Source of the DNA: Pseudomonas putida W15Oct28 | Lineage (GTDB): Bacteria; Pseudomonadota; Gammaproteobacteria; Pseudomonadales; Pseudomonadaceae | Length of the DNA stretch: 64,000 bases | NCBI RefSeq assembly: GCF_000708715.2 | Contig: NZ_JENB01000004.1 | Location: 62,001-126,000 of the forward strand | Reading direction: 5' to 3' | Shown: positions 62,443 to 64,000 of the stretch, in pieces | How positions within the stretch are numbered: the first letter of the stretch is position 1 | How the letters are laid out: each line of letters opens with the position of its first letter | Program-made: the position numbers and the translations under genes | Notes under the pieces: model-generated | Databases searched by the model: none | The model's input: only the letters and a program-made list of their open reading frames with translations | What the model was told of the DNA's origin: nothing

Positions 62443-64000
62443 CTAGCGGGATTTCTCGAAAGGTTTCACAAATGTGATTCTAGGCTCTTTCCACGGCCCT
62501 TCGACACGGTAGTGCACGCTGGCAAAGCGCGACACGCGGTCACCGATCAACCGGTCGACCAGGAACAGCGCGCCGCCTACGGCTGGTGCGCCGATAATCA
62601 GTGCCGCCAGCGGCAGGTTGTTGGTCACCGGCAGGCTCACCTGCAGGTTGGCATCGACCCGGTCGCGCACCATGTCCAGGGTGCCCTCCAGCTCGAAGTT
62701 GCTCGACGGGCCAGTGACACTGATCGGTTCGCGGGTCACATAGACACCGTCACTGGCCACCAGCAGGCCTTTGACCCGGTCATAGGCCAGACCCTTTTCG
62801 AACAGGTCGGAGAAGTCCAGGCGCAGGCGCCGGCCTATGGAGTTGAAGTTGAGCAGGCCGAACACGCGCAGTGCCTGTGCACTGCCTTCGACTTCGACGA
62901 ACTGGCCGGTGCGCAGCGCCGCATCCATGCTGCCAGAGAAGCGCTTCAGGCCCACCGCAGCAGGCGAACCCGGCCAACGGCCGTCCACGTCCAGGCGGAA
63001 GTCACGGCTGGTCACCGTCGGGGCGAAGCCCCAGGCCTTGAGCACATCTGCCAGGTTCTTGCCGTCCAGGCGCCCTTTGTACCAGCTGCTGGTGCTGCCC
63101 TGCTCACCCTCCCAGCCGCCACCGCCGTCGATGCGCAGCCCTTTGAAGTCGAGGTCGATATCGCTGGCGTTCACGCCACGCGCTGTCGGTCGCAATTTGA
63201 TCGCCGCGCTGCCGAACAGGTCGTCGCCGCGGTAGAGCTTGTCGATGCTCAAGTCCAGCGCCGGTACCTTGCGCGGGTCGAACGAGGCCAACGGGTCCGG
63301 GCCCTCTTCGGCCTGAGCCTGGGCGGGGTCGGCAGCAGGCAGGCGCAGGGTCTGCATTCGCACGACCATGGGCGCACCCTTGGCATCCGGCACACGGGCG
63401 TTGCCAATCACTTCCTTGCTGTCCAGGCGCAAGTCCCAGGCCGCGCCGCCACGGGCCATGCGTACCACGGCCTGGTTCAGGTCCATGCCGAAGGCTTTCA
63501 GCTGGCCAATGCTCAGGTCGACACTTTGCAGGTTCTGCCGCGCGCTGCCACCCGGGTCGTCGCCGGCCAGGCGGGCCGCCTGCTCCTGCCAGGGCGCCAG
63601 GTCCAGCGACTCCAGGCGCCCGCGCACCCGCAGGCCCTGGCCGGCGGGCACTTGCGCGTCACCCGTGCCCAGCAGCAATTCACCACGACCCTGCATCAGC
63701 TTGTCGACCGGTGCAGCGTAGGCAAAGCGTGCAAGGTCGGTGTAAGCGGCATCGAAACGTCGCTCCTGGCCTTGCAGGTTCATGCTGAAACGGCTGTCGC
63801 GGGCGTCTGCCGCTGCTTTGCCGAAGGGCGCCGGCAGGTCGATGGCCAAGCCCTTCAGGTTCGAGTTGACGCTCAGCCGGTTGTCCCGGCTACCCAGGCT
63901 GAGCTGCAACTGGTAAGGAAGGTCGCCGGACGCTGGCAAGGCCTGCTTGAACTGCAGCCAGTCGGTCAGTGCCTTGAGCGAAACCTGGCCATTGGCGTCG
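62443..64000 (-). CDS. yhdP: YhdP-like AsmA-family protein (3' part, cut by window end)
   Basis: The open frame continues to base 64000 with no start, so only the C-terminal 518 residues or so are seen. The repeated beta-strand pattern (WYKGRLDGKNLADVLKAWGF, FSDLFEKGLAYDRVKG) and the C-terminal LPLAALIIGAPAVGGALFLVDRLIG are typical of YhdP-type AsmA proteins. These are proposed to move phospholipids to the outer membrane. It heads the yhdP-nitrilase-tldD unit. Confidence 0.88.
   Translation of the reverse strand, partial: DANGQVSLKALTDWLQFKQALPASGDLPYQLQLSLGSRDNRLSVNSNLKGLAIDLPAPFGKAAADARDSRFSMNLQGQERRFDAAYTDLARFAYAAPVDKLMQGRGELLLGTGDAQVPAGQGLRVRGRLESLDLAPWQEQAARLAGDDPGGSARQNLQSVDLSIGQLKAFGMDLNQAVVRMARGGAAWDLRLDSKEVIGNARVPDAKGAPMVVRMQTLRLPAADPAQAQAEEGPDPLASFDPRKVPALDLSIDKLYRGDDLFGSAAIKLRPTARGVNASDIDLDFKGLRIDGGGGWEGEQGSTSSWYKGRLDGKNLADVLKAWGFAPTVTSRDFRLDVDGRWPGSPAAVGLKRFSGSMDAALRTGQFVEVEGSAQALRVFGLLNFNSIGRRLRLDFSDLFEKGLAYDRVKGLLVASDGVYVTREPISVTGPSSNFELEGTLDMVRDRVDANLQVSLPVTNNLPLAALIIGAPAVGGALFLVDRLIGDRVSRFASVHYRVEGPWKEPRITFVKPFEKSR

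Overview
The window is chromosomal DNA of a Pseudomonas, very probably of the P. putida group. The basis is gene order (arcDABC; gcvH-gcvP-sdaA-gcvT; pepA-holC-valS; mlaFEDCB-ibaG-murA-hisG-hisD-hisC; kdsDC-lptCAB-rpoN-hpf-ptsN-rapZ-ptsO; fagA-fumC-orfX-sodA), high GC with strong third-position GC, and many Pseudomonas-type REP hairpins in the gaps. No tRNA, rRNA, IS element, prophage or CRISPR array was seen. Identities come from reading sequence and motifs; no database search was run.

Layout: (1) 134-5689, an iron-starvation heme-uptake locus behind a near-perfect Fur box: ECF sigma factor, FecR-type regulator, TonB-dependent heme receptor with a signalling domain, heme oxygenase and a DUF454 membrane protein. 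(2) 5669-12873, arginine deiminase fermentation: two ArcD-type antiporters transcribed divergently, then arcA, arcB, arcC and a small DUF5064 gene; the arcD promoter has an ANR-like box at about -41.5. (3) 13061-22099, glycine/serine catabolism: a TyrR-like enhancer-binding protein (GcsR-like), gltS, then gcvH-gcvP-sdaA-gcvT behind a sigma-54 promoter with candidate enhancer boxes. (4) 22458-38336, housekeeping and mixed genes: cspA, RDD protein, lptFG, pepA-holC-valS, rlmF, HU, yejK, a GIY-YIG protein, an NTF2-like protein, a GntR/MFS pair and a lipoprotein phosphodiesterase. (5) 38501-46582, a long minus-strand block: Mla phospholipid transport (the Ttg2 solvent-tolerance system), ibaG, murA and his genes. 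(6) 46831-53842, the KDO/LPS-export genes leading into rpoN, hpf and the nitrogen PTS. (7) 54010-57779, a Fur-controlled iron-sparing operon: fagA, fumC, orfX, Mn-type sodA and a ZIP transporter. (8) 58028-64000, pmbA, darP, tldD, a nitrilase and the 3' part of a yhdP-like gene cut by the window end.

Two themes link the blocks. Iron: both the heme locus and the fagA operon carry Fur boxes, so iron starvation should switch on heme scavenging together with iron-independent isozymes. Sigma-54: the gcv operon has a clear -24/-12 promoter and its likely activator nearby, and rpoN itself lies about 34 kb downstream.

This is mostly conserved core genome and I found no clear novel multi-gene system. 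The parts most worth checking are the regulatory architecture upstream of gcvH, the nested dyads upstream of cspA, the 17-bp inverted repeats in the hisG-hisD gap, and the arcD promoter.
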